Source: Legionella cardiaca
GTDB lineage: Bacteria > Pseudomonadota > Gammaproteobacteria > Legionellales > Legionellaceae
Reading direction: 5' to 3'
Length of the DNA stretch: 64,000 nucleotides
Assembly (NCBI RefSeq): GCF_029026145.1
Contig: NZ_CP119078.1
Location: forward strand, 834,501 to 898,500
In this document: piece by piece, positions 38,028 through 47,807 of the stretch
Layout of the letters: the number at the start of each line of letters is the position of its first letter
Numbering within the stretch: the first letter of the stretch is position 1
Translations under genes and position numbers: made by a program
The notes under the pieces: model-generated
What the model saw: only the letters and a program-made list of their open reading frames with translations
Told to the model about the DNA's origin: nothing
Databases searched by the model: none

Positions 38028-38113
38028 CCGTTCATGGTCCACATCATTCAAACACCAACCGTCATCAAGAGCGAAGCGAAGGATCTCCTCAGAATGATGT
38101 GGGTCATGAGCAG
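38028..38113. repeat. Imperfect inverted-repeat element (MITE/REP-like)
   Basis: The outer 23 bp at each end (CCGTTCATGGTCCACATCATTC... and its partner ending ...GAATGATGTGGGTCATGAGC) match at 18 of 23 positions when one is reverse-complemented. Between them is GTCATCAAGAGCGAAGCGAA, close to the GAGCGAAGCGAAG core of dispersed bacterial repeats. It lies between the ABC exporter (+) and the desaturase (-), both of which end there. Confidence 0.5.
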
Positions 38114-38130
38114 TTAGGCATGCTTTACTG

Positions 38131-38979
38131 TTAATGTGTTTCTTCTTTTCTAAGGTGAGCCAGTTTTAACTTCTGAAGCAATTTAATATAAAGCCAGCCA
38201 ATGTCTAGTTCATTACGATTGTATGAGAATTTGGCTGAGGCTGGATCATGATGATGATTATTATGTAATTCCTCTCCGGAAATAAGAATTCCCCAGCGGA
38301 TTAAATTGTGCGAGTTATCATCAGTTTGGAAATTGCGGTAACCACAGTAATGACCTAAACCGTTAATTAGCGATGTTTGGGCGATTATTTGAAAAAGCAT
38401 TTGCAAATTCCACATAACGATCCCCCACAGGCCAAAAAGAGTAATTTCAAGTAATAAAAAACAAAAAGGACCTATTTTTGTTTTAAAGAGGGTTTCTAAA
38501 AAATCATTATCATTGATATAACCATATTTACTGATAATTTCAGGGTCTTTAGCTCTGTTATAGATTTCAGCACCTCTTAAAAACATGTTTGGTAAGCCAT
38601 AATTCAAGGGGCTGTGGGGATCTGCGCCTTGATCAGGAGCTTGATGATGGGCACGATGAATTGCCACCCATTCTGATCGGACAATCGCGGTAGTAAGCCA
38701 TAACCAAAAACGAAAAAAATGTCTTAAAAGCGGATGAAATTCAACTGCACGATGCGTTTGGCTACGATGCAGATAGATTGAAATAGCGATCATGGTTAAA
38801 TGGCAACTAACAAGAAAAAAAACAATTTTGCCAAGCCAACCAAAAGAGGAAATACCAGTGAGAAGGGTTGGCGGTGCCCAGAAAAAACAATAAATCCAAT
38901 AAATGCTTACCACAGATAAAGATATAATGGCTTGACGACTATGAAGAAGTTTGGTTTTGTCAAAAGAAAAGCGATTCAT
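38131..38979 (-). CDS. Acyl-CoA/fatty acid delta-9 desaturase
   Basis: This 282-aa di-iron membrane desaturase shows three His boxes: HRSQTH (about residue 71), HRAHH (about residue 108) and HNNHHH near residue 236. The hydrophobic hairpins are spaced as in aerobic acyl desaturases. It introduces cis double bonds in fatty acyl chains and so tunes membrane fluidity. Both neighbours are unrelated genes. The ATG at 38979 gives a short cytosolic N-terminus. Confidence 0.92.
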   Translation of the reverse strand: MNRFSFDKTKLLHSRQAIISLSVVSIYWIYCFFWAPPTLLTGISSFGWLGKIVFFLVSCHLTMIAISIYLHRSQTHRAVEFHPLLRHFFRFWLWLTTAIVRSEWVAIHRAHHQAPDQGADPHSPLNYGLPNMFLRGAEIYNRAKDPEIISKYGYINDNDFLETLFKTKIGPFCFLLLEITLFGLWGIVMWNLQMLFQIIAQTSLINGLGHYCGYRNFQTDDNSHNLIRWGILISGEELHNNHHHDPASAKFSYNRNELDIGWLYIKLLQKLKLAHLRKEETH

Positions 38980-39100
38980 ATTTTATTACCTTAAAGGTTA
39001 TAGACATCAAAAAATGAAGAATATTATCGTTTAATCCTCTTAAGAATAGACCAGTCTTCCTGACATTAAACAGCTGAACGCATGGATTACTAATAAGTAT

Positions 39101-42100
39101 CTATTCATTTGTAACAGGTTTATCCGAAACTATATTTGCATTTTTTTTAGCACGCCGTTTTTCCTGCCAGGTTTGAATCAATACATAAAAAACGGGAACA
39201 AAAACAACGGCAAGACAAGTGGATGCGAGCATGCCGCTGGCAACCGCTATTCCAATAGAACGTCGTGCATTGGCACCAGCTCCCGTTGCAAACACTAAGG
39301 GCATTACCCCCATAATAAAAGCAAAAGAAGTCATGAGAATAGGACGAAAACGCGTTTTTGCCCCTAATACCGCTGCCTCAAGAATGGATTTATTACGAAG
39401 CAACCTTTCTTCACGTGCGACTTCAACGATTAAAATAGCGTTTTTGGATGCCAGGGCAATTAGTAGTAACAAGCCTATTTGTGTGTACATATTATTGTCT
39501 AAACCCAGACTAGATAAGGCTAATACAGTACCTATTAATGTTAACGGGACGCTGATAATGATTGCTATTGGTGTAAGCCAGTTCTCATATTGTCCAGCTA
39601 AGATCATGTAAACTAAAACAAGAGACAAGGCAAAAATCATATAACTTAAATTTCCGGCCAATATTTCTTGATAAGCTGTGCTGGTCCACTCAAAAGAAAG
39701 GCCTGCAGGTAAAAGTTGATGCGCTAATGTTTCCATTGCCTGGATAGCCTGTCCCGAGCTATAACCTGTGCCAGCCATAGCATTAATGCTACTGGAAGGA
39801 TATAGGTTATAAAGGGAAATGAGTGCTGGGCCTACAGTTTGAGTAATCTCCGTTAATGTTCCTAAAGGCACCATTTCACCATCTTTATTCTTTACGTAGT
39901 AATTTCGAACATCATCAATACTCATACGGGAAGAGGCATCAGCTTGTACATAAACCTGGAATACTTGTCCAAATTTAGTGAAGAGATTGACGTAGGACGA
40001 TCCCAAATAGGTTTGTAAGGTGTCAAAGGTATCACCAATCGTAACGCCTAACGATTCTGCCTTCACGCGATTAAAGGGCGCCAGCACTTGGGGTACGTAG
40101 GAGCGAAAAGAAGTCATTAACTTCTGTAACGCTTCCATTTGGTTGCCGTGTTTAACAATCTGATCTGTGGCGTTCTGTAATTTGTGATAATCAAACGTAC
40201 CATCTTGTAGTTCAACTTGCATTTGCACACCGCCGGATAATCCTAGACCCTGGATCGGAGGCGGAACAACAACCAATACTTTAGCGTCTAAGGTTTGTGA
40301 AGCAATTTCATTGAGTTTGGTATAGAGTGATCTTAGATCCTCACCTTTACCTCGTACACTCCAATCCTTAAACATCACATACAAAACACCAGAATTTGCC
40401 AGACTAGAGTTATTGTCTAGGAGAGAAATACCATCAATGGCAATAACATTCTCCACTCCTCCAATGTTGGAAGCCTTTTTCCCGAGTTGTTCTAAGACTG
40501 CTTCTGTGCGATCCAGGCTTGCACCATCGGGTAATAGCACACTCATAATTAAGTAGCCTTGGTCCTCAATAGGGATGAAACCTGTAGGAATGCGACTCAA
40601 CCCAAAAATAGCAACAGCAACCAAAATAATCCCGACTAAACATACTCGCCCACTGCGGTGCACCAGGCGATCCATGAAGCGAATATAAGAAGCCTCTAGA
40701 GGATTATAGAATCTATCAAAAGTGCGGAAAAAAATATTCTTTGGTTTGTTGGGATCAATTGGTTTAAGCCATAAGGCACACTGAGTGGGTTTTAATGTCA
40801 TTGCATTAATGGCACTAATAAATGCGGTTGCAGCAATAACCAGGGCAAATTGCGCATACATGGCACCTGTTAAGCCTGGCATAAAGCCTGCGGGTACAAA
40901 TACTGCCATCAGGACTAAAGTGATGCCAAGAATGGGGCCAAATAATTCCTGCATGGTTTGAATGGAGGCTTCTTTGGGCGGCAGTCCTCGTTCAATATGT
41001 TGCGTAACGCCTTCAACAATCACAATCGCATCATCCACCACAATACCAATTGCTAATACTAAAGCAAATAAAGTTAATAAATTAACCGAATAGCCTAATA
41101 AGAACATGGCAAAGAAAGTACCGATAATAGTAACGGGTACTGTTGTTGCTGGAACTAAGGTAGCGCGAAAGTTTTGGAGGAAAACCACAATAACCAATAG
41201 GACTAAAATACCTGCTTCAAAGAGTGTTTTATATACTTCATCGACCGATGCTTTAACGAAAATAGTGGTATCAAAAGGAATCGAATATTGTAACCCTGGT
41301 GGAAATTTTTTTGCCATTTTAGCCACAGTTTTACGTACTTCTTTAGCGACCTCCAAAGCGTTAGCTCCAGGAAGCTGGAATATACCAATGGCGGCTGTAG
41401 GTTTACCATTAAGTTTTGCAAGTTGGCTATAACTTGATGAACCAAGCTCAACGCGACCTACGTCACGAATGCGAACCACTTGTGCACTACTGCTGGCATT
41501 TGCTTGCTCATCAGGATCCGATGCTATTGTCTTGATAATGATATCGGCGAATTCATTAGGATCAGCAAGTTGACCAGGCACGTTTACTGTAAATTGATAC
41601 GATTGTTTACCTGTGACTGGAGGGGCTCCAATTTGTCCGGCTGAAACCTCTTTGTTTTGATTGCTAATGGCATTAAGTACTTCTCGAGGTGTCAAAGAAA
41701 AAGCACGCATTTTTTTGGGGTCAAGCCAGACGCGCATTGCATAGGCCCCGGAGCCAAAGATAATTACGTTACCCACGCCGGGTAAGCGGGCTAATTCATC
41801 CTGCATGTTAATCGTGGCATAACTATCAAGGAATAAACCGTCGTATTCGCCGTTTTTAGAGGTTAAGGTAATAAATTGCAGGATAGCAGTGGATTTCTGC
41901 TGAACAACAACACCTTGTTGCTGCACAGATTCAGGTAATTGAGCCATTGCCGCCTGCACACGGTTTTGTACTAAAACCTGAGCGTAGTTTAAATCCGTAC
42001 CAATGGCGAAAGTGACAATTAATGTATAGTTACCACTATTGGTGCTCGTCGATTGCATATAAAGCATATTTTCAACACCATTAACCTGCTGCTCAATAGG

Positions 42101-42292
42101 AAGAGCTACGGTTTTAATTAGCGTTTTAGCATCGGCACCCGGGTAATTTGTTGTAACTTGAATCGTGGGAGGGACTATCGCTGGATATTGTGACACGGGT
42201 AAAACAACAATTGCAATTAACCCCAATAAGACGAGTAATAGTGCAATGACATTAGCCAATACAGGCCGCTCAATAAAAAATTTAGAAATCAT
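39101..42292 (-). CDS. RND efflux pump inner-membrane transporter (HAE1 family)
   Basis: This 1063-aa AcrB/MexB/MexF-type proton antiporter is full length with 12 transmembrane helices. Helix 1 follows MISKFFIERPVLANVIALLL. The paired Asp of helix 4 is present in AIGIVVDDAIVIVEG, and QIGLLLLIALASKNAILIVE and MLASTCLAVVFVPVFYVL mark the C-terminal half. It is the last gene of an OMF-MFP-RND operon. Substrates are probably drugs, detergents or host compounds. Confidence 0.95.
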   Translation of the reverse strand: MISKFFIERPVLANVIALLLVLLGLIAIVVLPVSQYPAIVPPTIQVTTNYPGADAKTLIKTVALPIEQQVNGVENMLYMQSTSTNSGNYTLIVTFAIGTDLNYAQVLVQNRVQAAMAQLPESVQQQGVVVQQKSTAILQFITLTSKNGEYDGLFLDSYATINMQDELARLPGVGNVIIFGSGAYAMRVWLDPKKMRAFSLTPREVLNAISNQNKEVSAGQIGAPPVTGKQSYQFTVNVPGQLADPNEFADIIIKTIASDPDEQANASSSAQVVRIRDVGRVELGSSSYSQLAKLNGKPTAAIGIFQLPGANALEVAKEVRKTVAKMAKKFPPGLQYSIPFDTTIFVKASVDEVYKTLFEAGILVLLVIVVFLQNFRATLVPATTVPVTIIGTFFAMFLLGYSVNLLTLFALVLAIGIVVDDAIVIVEGVTQHIERGLPPKEASIQTMQELFGPILGITLVLMAVFVPAGFMPGLTGAMYAQFALVIAATAFISAINAMTLKPTQCALWLKPIDPNKPKNIFFRTFDRFYNPLEASYIRFMDRLVHRSGRVCLVGIILVAVAIFGLSRIPTGFIPIEDQGYLIMSVLLPDGASLDRTEAVLEQLGKKASNIGGVENVIAIDGISLLDNNSSLANSGVLYVMFKDWSVRGKGEDLRSLYTKLNEIASQTLDAKVLVVVPPPIQGLGLSGGVQMQVELQDGTFDYHKLQNATDQIVKHGNQMEALQKLMTSFRSYVPQVLAPFNRVKAESLGVTIGDTFDTLQTYLGSSYVNLFTKFGQVFQVYVQADASSRMSIDDVRNYYVKNKDGEMVPLGTLTEITQTVGPALISLYNLYPSSSINAMAGTGYSSGQAIQAMETLAHQLLPAGLSFEWTSTAYQEILAGNLSYMIFALSLVLVYMILAGQYENWLTPIAIIISVPLTLIGTVLALSSLGLDNNMYTQIGLLLLIALASKNAILIVEVAREERLLRNKSILEAAVLGAKTRFRPILMTSFAFIMGVMPLVFATGAGANARRSIGIAVASGMLASTCLAVVFVPVFYVLIQTWQEKRRAKKNANIVSDKPVTNE

Positions 42293-42328
42293 TTCCCTTT
42301 CTTCTCATTTTGTCCTCTCCCTATGTTT

Positions 42329-43489
42329 TTAATGAGAGGAGTCTGCTTGCATTTTAGGAGCAACTTGATTACCGGGTGTAGCATTCTGTAGGCCATCAAC
42401 AATCACACTATCCTGAGCATTAAGTCCTTTAAGAATAGCGCGGCTCCCTTGCTCTAAACTACCTAATACCACTCGTGTTATTTCCACGTAGTTATCTTTA
42501 TTTACTGTCAGTAGATAGGGACCAATCTGGTCGTATTGCACTGCGGTGTCTGGTACAGTCAATTTCGGAGAGGCTTTCGTTACAGGAATTCGTACCTGTA
42601 CGAAGAGACCAGGCAGTAAAACATAATTTTTATTGGATAAGAGAGCACGAAATTCCATGGTACCTGTTGAGGCATTAAGGCCAGTATTAACGAAATCAAG
42701 TTTTCCTTCATGTGGAAATCCTGTTTCACCTTGCATGGCAACGTACACAGGAATTTGATTAATATCACTTACTGTAATACCTCTGACCTTCGCCGCTTCG
42801 CGAAGCTTAATTAAATCCAGTTCATTGAGGTTGAAATAAACATAGATGGGATCAATTTGCTCAATAGTAGCTAAATCAGTAGCCTTGCCATTACCAACAA
42901 GATTTCCTACATCGACTAAGTGACGGCCAATTCGGCCATCAAATGGCGCAAGGACGTGGGTATAACTATAGTTGATCGCTGCAACTTTCGCATTGGCTAC
43001 CGTTTTTGATATTTCAGCTTTTGATTCTTCTGCTTTTGCCAACCATTTTTCCACATTTTTTAGCGACGTAGCATTTTGTCTATACATTTGTTTTTGGCGG
43101 GCATACTCGGCATTATCATAAGTATTGGCGGCTTTTGCGACCGCAACTTGTGCTTCTGCTTCGATGAGTTTTTCCTTATAAGGTTGTGGTTCTATTACAA
43201 ATAATTCTTGTCCCTTTTTAACAATACTACCGTCGACAAACTTGATTTCATCTAAATAACCTTCAATACGTGCGACTAAATTTACTGAGTTATAAGCAAC
43301 TGTATTACCGGTTTGTGTGACGTATTCAGCCATTTCAAGCATCTTGGGTTTTTGCACAATAACAACCGGTGTAGGCAGGGTAGAAGCAGTGTTATTAGTT
43401 TTATGATGCATGATGAAATAAATAAGTAGAAGAAGTACAAAGACAAGAAGCCCAATTTTTATTAATTTTAATGTTCTATCTGAATTCAT
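42329..43489 (-). CDS. RND efflux periplasmic adaptor (membrane fusion protein)
   Basis: This adaptor links the RND pump to its outer-membrane channel. An N-terminal membrane anchor (LIKIGLLVFVLLLLIYFIM) is followed by the first lipoyl half (ARIEGYLDEIKFVDGSIVKKGQEL). A coiled-coil hairpin rich in Ala/Lys (about residues 85-150), the second lipoyl half (VLAPFDGRIGRHLVDVGNLV) and beta-barrel and proximal domains complete it. ATG 43489 (MNSDRTLK) is preferred; the frame also opens at 43501, which overlaps the OMF stop. Gaps and overlaps indicate one transcript. Confidence 0.93.
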   Translation of the reverse strand: MNSDRTLKLIKIGLLVFVLLLLIYFIMHHKTNNTASTLPTPVVIVQKPKMLEMAEYVTQTGNTVAYNSVNLVARIEGYLDEIKFVDGSIVKKGQELFVIEPQPYKEKLIEAEAQVAVAKAANTYDNAEYARQKQMYRQNATSLKNVEKWLAKAEESKAEISKTVANAKVAAINYSYTHVLAPFDGRIGRHLVDVGNLVGNGKATDLATIEQIDPIYVYFNLNELDLIKLREAAKVRGITVSDINQIPVYVAMQGETGFPHEGKLDFVNTGLNASTGTMEFRALLSNKNYVLLPGLFVQVRIPVTKASPKLTVPDTAVQYDQIGPYLLTVNKDNYVEITRVVLGSLEQGSRAILKGLNAQDSVIVDGLQNATPGNQVAPKMQADSSH

Positions 43490-43494
43490 ACTCA

Positions 43495-45048
43495 TCACCA
43501 ATTCGGTATATAAAGTTGCTTAATTCGCTGCCCCTTTGTGACAGGCGGCTCATGATTTGGTTGTTTTAACAAATTGCCCCAGTTGGTACGTGCAGCCATT
43601 TCCTGCTTAATGTGTTGAGGGACAACATCATCGCAAGCTCTGATTTGCCAGCCGCCACCGAGCGCTCGATAAAGCGATACCAAGGCTTGAGAAACTTCAC
43701 CCGTTGCATTTGTTAATGAAGTTTGGACGTGAAGTTCTTGTCGCTCGGCATCGAGCACCGTGGTATAACTTGCTTCGCCTTCCTTGTATCGTGTTAAAGC
43801 TAATTTTGTCGAAAGAGTGGCTGAGCGATTGGCTTTGATAAGATAGGCTTCCGTTTTTTTAGCTTCAATATAACGGGTAATATTGTCTTGTACTTCCTGC
43901 TGGGCCTGTAATACTAAATTCATATATTTGAGTAAGGACTGTTGAAAAGCAGCATCTTGCATACGTACAGAGTTGGTAATTTGTCCATAGTTTAATACAG
44001 GCCAAACGACGGATGGTCCTGCGGTGATATTGCGATTTGACCAGTTAAAAATGTCGCTAATGGAATTATTACCGATGGTATTAGCCGCAAATACAAAAGT
44101 GCCTGATAGTGAAAGTGCAGGAAAAAGATTGGCTTTAACGGCACCGATAGCTTCTGATTGTGCTACAGCTTCCAGACGAGCCTGATGGATATCGGGACGC
44201 TGAGCTAGCGTTTCTAATGGAATACCTACTGCTACTGTAGGTGGGGTCCTGGGAATTCCAATGCTCTTCGTGAGCAAAACATTTACATCATTAGGAATAA
44301 TACCAAGCAAGACAGCTAACTTATCTTTCTGGTGTTGCAAATTACTAATTAGAGTAGGAAGCGTTGATTGTGTTTCAGCAAGTTCAGTTTGGGCTTGCTC
44401 AACATCGAGCAAGCTGGTTTCCCCATTTCTGAAGCGAGATTGCGCTATTTTTAAGCTCATTATCTGCAATTGGATATTGGCTTTAGTCACTTTGATTTGT
44501 CGTTCATAGGTGCGAATGCTGATATAAGCACTGGCAATATCTGCGGTTAACGTAACCAAAGCATTATCGTAAGCCGCTACGGATGCTAAAAAAGTTGCAT
44601 CATTCGAGCGAATTGCTCGACGGTATTTCCCCCAAAAATCAAGTTCCCAACTTGCTTTAAAACCCAGGGTTGCTGTATCGAAACTGGAGGGTAAAATATT
44701 TTGTAATGAACTTCCGCCAATACGATTATAGGTATAATCTCCCGTCAAGGCTTGTTGTTGAGGATAAAGCTCACCGACTGATTGGGCTAGCTGCGCTCTT
44801 GTTTGTAAGACCCGAACCCCTGCAATCTGAACGGATAAATTATTATGATAACCTTGATAAATTAAGGATGTTAACGTGGGGTCATTAAATGCTTTCCACC
44901 AATTAGCATCTCGCAGAGGAATGGGCTTAACTGATGGACTGTTTTGCATCCAATTAGCAGCAACGTTTTGCTTTGGCTCTTTATAATTAGGCCCAACCAT
45001 ACAGGCACTAAGAAATAAGCAGGATATTCCTGTAAAAATTTTTAACAT
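43495..45048 (-). CDS. Outer-membrane efflux channel lipoprotein (OprM/NodT family)
   Basis: This 517-aa TolC-fold protein has a lipoprotein signal peptide (lipobox LSAC, Cys16), then MVGPNYKEP and WWKAFNDPTL, a usual start of OprM-type factors. Two OEP repeats follow (ISIRTYERQIKVTKANIQ region and the C-terminal VLDAERQELHVQTSL region). First gene of the efflux operon, with about 260 bp upstream shared with the divergent SDR gene. No adjacent TetR or LysR regulator is seen. Confidence 0.94.
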   Translation of the reverse strand: MLKIFTGISCLFLSACMVGPNYKEPKQNVAANWMQNSPSVKPIPLRDANWWKAFNDPTLTSLIYQGYHNNLSVQIAGVRVLQTRAQLAQSVGELYPQQQALTGDYTYNRIGGSSLQNILPSSFDTATLGFKASWELDFWGKYRRAIRSNDATFLASVAAYDNALVTLTADIASAYISIRTYERQIKVTKANIQLQIMSLKIAQSRFRNGETSLLDVEQAQTELAETQSTLPTLISNLQHQKDKLAVLLGIIPNDVNVLLTKSIGIPRTPPTVAVGIPLETLAQRPDIHQARLEAVAQSEAIGAVKANLFPALSLSGTFVFAANTIGNNSISDIFNWSNRNITAGPSVVWPVLNYGQITNSVRMQDAAFQQSLLKYMNLVLQAQQEVQDNITRYIEAKKTEAYLIKANRSATLSTKLALTRYKEGEASYTTVLDAERQELHVQTSLTNATGEVSQALVSLYRALGGGWQIRACDDVVPQHIKQEMAARTNWGNLLKQPNHEPPVTKGQRIKQLYIPNW

Positions 45049-45311
45049 GTGGGCTAATACTTCCCTATATTTAGTTTTCCACCCTGGAAATAGAGATGCA
45101 ATTAAATAATGATTTCAAAAGTTAAAGCTTTTTATTCCGGTTAATATTATCTGTGATATTTCAAATGAACAAGAGTTATATTGGATGTCTGTAAACTTAT
45201 AGAGTATTTCCAATGAATAGGAGCATGGATGGTTAACTCTATGGAAACAATTATTTTTTTTTGAGAAACTAATTTTAAAAATCTACAATTGTTTTTACCC
45301 AGGAGTTTATT

Positions 45312-45911
45312 ATGAAGATAATAGTTATTGGGGCATCTGGTACAATTGGACAAGCTGTAGTTGCCGAATTGCAGTCGCGACACGATATTATTACGGCGGG
45401 TTTTAGTTCTGGTGATATCAATGTTGATATTACTGACAAAACCTCCATTGAAATCATGTTTAAAAAAATTCAATACATCGATGCAGTGGTGCTTACTACA
45501 GGAAAGGTTCATTTCGGTGAGTTTATGCAAATGCATGAGCATGAGTTTAATATTGGTTTACAGAATAAGCTCATGGGTCAGGTTAATACCGTATTAATTG
45601 GAAGACATTATTTAAACGAAGGTGGCTCGTTTACATTAACCAGCGGTATCTTAAGTGATGACCCAATTCGCTATGGCTCTTCGGCATCCATGGTCAATGG
45701 TGCACTTCATTCATTCGTGCTTGCTGCAGCTATCGAAATGCCTAAAAGACAGCGTATCAACTGTGTTAGCCCCACAGTTGTTACTGAAGCTATGGAAAAC
45801 TATGCGCCATACTTTAGAGGCTATGAATCTGTAAGTGCTGCCCGGGTTGCATTAGCTTACAGTAAAAGTGTTGAAGGGTTGCAAACAGGTCAGGTATACA
45901 AAGTGCAATGA
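45312..45911 (+). CDS. Short-chain dehydrogenase/reductase-like protein
   Basis: This 199-aa Rossmann protein has the NAD(P)-binding start IIVIGASGTIGQAVV and a middle motif VVLTTGKVHFGEF. The catalytic region reads TSGILSDDPIRYGSSASM: the Tyr is present but the Y-x-x-x-K lysine is replaced by Ala. Short members of this type lacking Lys exist in several bacteria, and activity is uncertain. CAGGAG precedes the ATG. The substrate is unknown. It is divergent from the efflux operon. Confidence 0.85.
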   Translation: MKIIVIGASGTIGQAVVAELQSRHDIITAGFSSGDINVDITDKTSIEIMFKKIQYIDAVVLTTGKVHFGEFMQMHEHEFNIGLQNKLMGQVNTVLIGRHYLNEGGSFTLTSGILSDDPIRYGSSASMVNGALHSFVLAAAIEMPKRQRINCVSPTVVTEAMENYAPYFRGYESVSAARVALAYSKSVEGLQTGQVYKVQ

Positions 45912-45995
45912 ATGTGTTTGGTATGATTTGCCAGACAAACAGCGGATCTTTCAGAACCCGGTTGTCGCAAATGCGTCAACCAGGCTACAACGATT

Positions 45996-47486
45996 CTATG
46001 CTTTGTGATGAGTGGCCGATTTTTTTCGATCGGGAAAAACATCTTTAAATTGCAAATGTTTACTAGCTTCCATTGCTTTATGTCTACGTTTGGAAAAACC
46101 GCCGATTTTGTAAACAATAATAGGTCCAATAAAACTAATTAATCCCATAACAAAAGCAATTTTATAAGTTGGGTCGGGATTCATAATAAGAAAAATTAAA
46201 CAAACTAGCATCAAAACAATAGCCACTATCCCTGTATAGGGTGAGCCTGGGGTTTTGTAGCTTAAATCCTCAACGGTATAACCTGCTTTATACAAGCGCT
46301 TACGGAAGTTAATTTGTGCCCAGCAAAGAGAAATCCATGCGGTAGCTCCTGTAAACCCTGAGACAAGAAGTAGAGCAATATATAACATCGATTGTCCAAA
46401 AAAGTAGCCTGCTGCCAAGAGTATCCATATTGCTAACAACGTTACAATTCCTGCATTTTGTGGAACGGCATTGCGATTAAGCTTGCTTAATTTGTGAGGG
46501 GCCATTCCATTACGAGCAAGGGCATTTAATGAACGTACAATACCGTATACACCTGAGTTTGAACATGAAAGCGTTGCTGTTAGTGTGACAAAACTCGTTG
46601 CAACACCGGCCCATTTCAAACCATAAAAATTGAGGGCATCAGCAAAAACAGAGTTTGCAAGACCTGCCTTTTGCCAAGGATAAATTAAGACGAGGCAAAA
46701 AACTGGAATGATATAAATAAAAAGAATTCTAAAGGTTACGGTGCGGATAGCTCTTGGAATCATACGACCAGGATTAATGGACTCTCCAGCCGCAAGACCA
46801 ATAATTTCTGAGCCTTGATAGTTTACTAACAGCAAAACCATGGCTGTTAATAAAACCATCTTGCCATTAGGAAAGAGACCTCCCTGATCAAAAATAAATC
46901 TACCACCAATAATCCCTGCAGGCTGTGGTCCATGAATGACGCCAAAGAAAATAAGAGTGGCAAGCGCAACAAAGCCCATAAGAGCGGCAATTTTAATAAT
47001 TGCTAACCAAAATTCAATTTCACCAAAAGTACCGACCTTAGCGATATTGATATAGGTAATAATTAATCCAAACCCAACTGCCCAGACATAACCATTTATT
47101 CCAGTAAAATGCTGCATAATAATGCCACCGGCAATACATTCTGCTGGTATATAGGCTACCCAACTGATCCAGTAAGACCATCCAACACCACAAGCAATGG
47201 TGGGTGAAATGAAATCGGCGGTATAAGTAATAAATGAGCCTGAAATTGGAATCGCAACAGCTAACTCACCCATGCAAAGCATGGTGAGATAAATAATTAG
47301 ACCGCCTAACATATAGGCGAGAAATACAGAAGGACCTACCTGATTGACCACTTCTCCAGTTCCCAGGAAATAGCCGGAACCAATTATTCCGCCCAAAGCA
47401 ATTAATTGCACATGGCGATCTTTAAGTCCGCGTCTGTAGCCGCCATCGTTGAGTGGTGCGGTATTTTGTTGTTGCTGGTTAGTCAC
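45996..47486 (-). CDS. Amino-acid permease (APC superfamily, AAT type)
   Basis: This 496-aa permease has 12 predicted hydrophobic helices and a hydrophilic N-terminus. The APC helix 1 motif IALGGIIGSGYFLGTGEVV is followed by YMLGGLIIYLTMLCMGELAV. GSEIIGLAAGESINPGRMIPRAI marks helix 6 and after (quoted as GSEIIGLAAGE, then PGRMIPRAI). It imports an amino acid; specificity cannot be read here. Amino acids are the main carbon source of Legionella, so such permeases are numerous. No obvious operon partner. Confidence 0.92.
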   Translation of the reverse strand: MTNQQQQNTAPLNDGGYRRGLKDRHVQLIALGGIIGSGYFLGTGEVVNQVGPSVFLAYMLGGLIIYLTMLCMGELAVAIPISGSFITYTADFISPTIACGVGWSYWISWVAYIPAECIAGGIIMQHFTGINGYVWAVGFGLIITYINIAKVGTFGEIEFWLAIIKIAALMGFVALATLIFFGVIHGPQPAGIIGGRFIFDQGGLFPNGKMVLLTAMVLLLVNYQGSEIIGLAAGESINPGRMIPRAIRTVTFRILFIYIIPVFCLVLIYPWQKAGLANSVFADALNFYGLKWAGVATSFVTLTATLSCSNSGVYGIVRSLNALARNGMAPHKLSKLNRNAVPQNAGIVTLLAIWILLAAGYFFGQSMLYIALLLVSGFTGATAWISLCWAQINFRKRLYKAGYTVEDLSYKTPGSPYTGIVAIVLMLVCLIFLIMNPDPTYKIAFVMGLISFIGPIIVYKIGGFSKRRHKAMEASKHLQFKDVFPDRKKSATHHKA

Positions 47487-47807
47487 TAACTGTTTAGTCT
47501 CTCAAAAGTAGTAATGGGTCAAAAATTGTATAATAATTTTGTATTTTGTCTAGAAATTTCTATGTGAAATTGCAACAAAAGGAGATTTTTATAAGAAAAA
47601 GGCTGGGAACGCAAGAATTTTTTCACATAGGTTATAAAGAACGATTTATAATCACCAGATTATTCTGACGGACTATGTCATAAAAGCATATTAATGCTAA
47701 AAATTTATAGAGATCCTTATAGAATTAAGGCGAATATTTTCATTGAAAATTAATATTTTTTTAAGCTTAACTTAAATTTATTTGATTATTACTGTATGAG
47801 ATTAGCA
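47487..47807. other. 321-bp divergent AT-rich intergenic region
   Basis: No gene is seen. It contains a perfect 10-bp inverted repeat CTATGTGAAA (47560-47569) / TTTCACATAG (47621-47630), separated by 51 nt. A small AGCAT/ATGCT hairpin lies at 47685-47698. It must hold the promoters of the divergent permease and acetyltransferase genes; I could not assign -35 elements with confidence. Confidence 0.5.

Noticed and set aside
45147-45542. 131-codon minus-strand frame at the SDR start
   Set aside because: Overlaps the SDR gene antisense, is rich in Asn/His/Ile from AT-rich DNA, and has no ribosome site.
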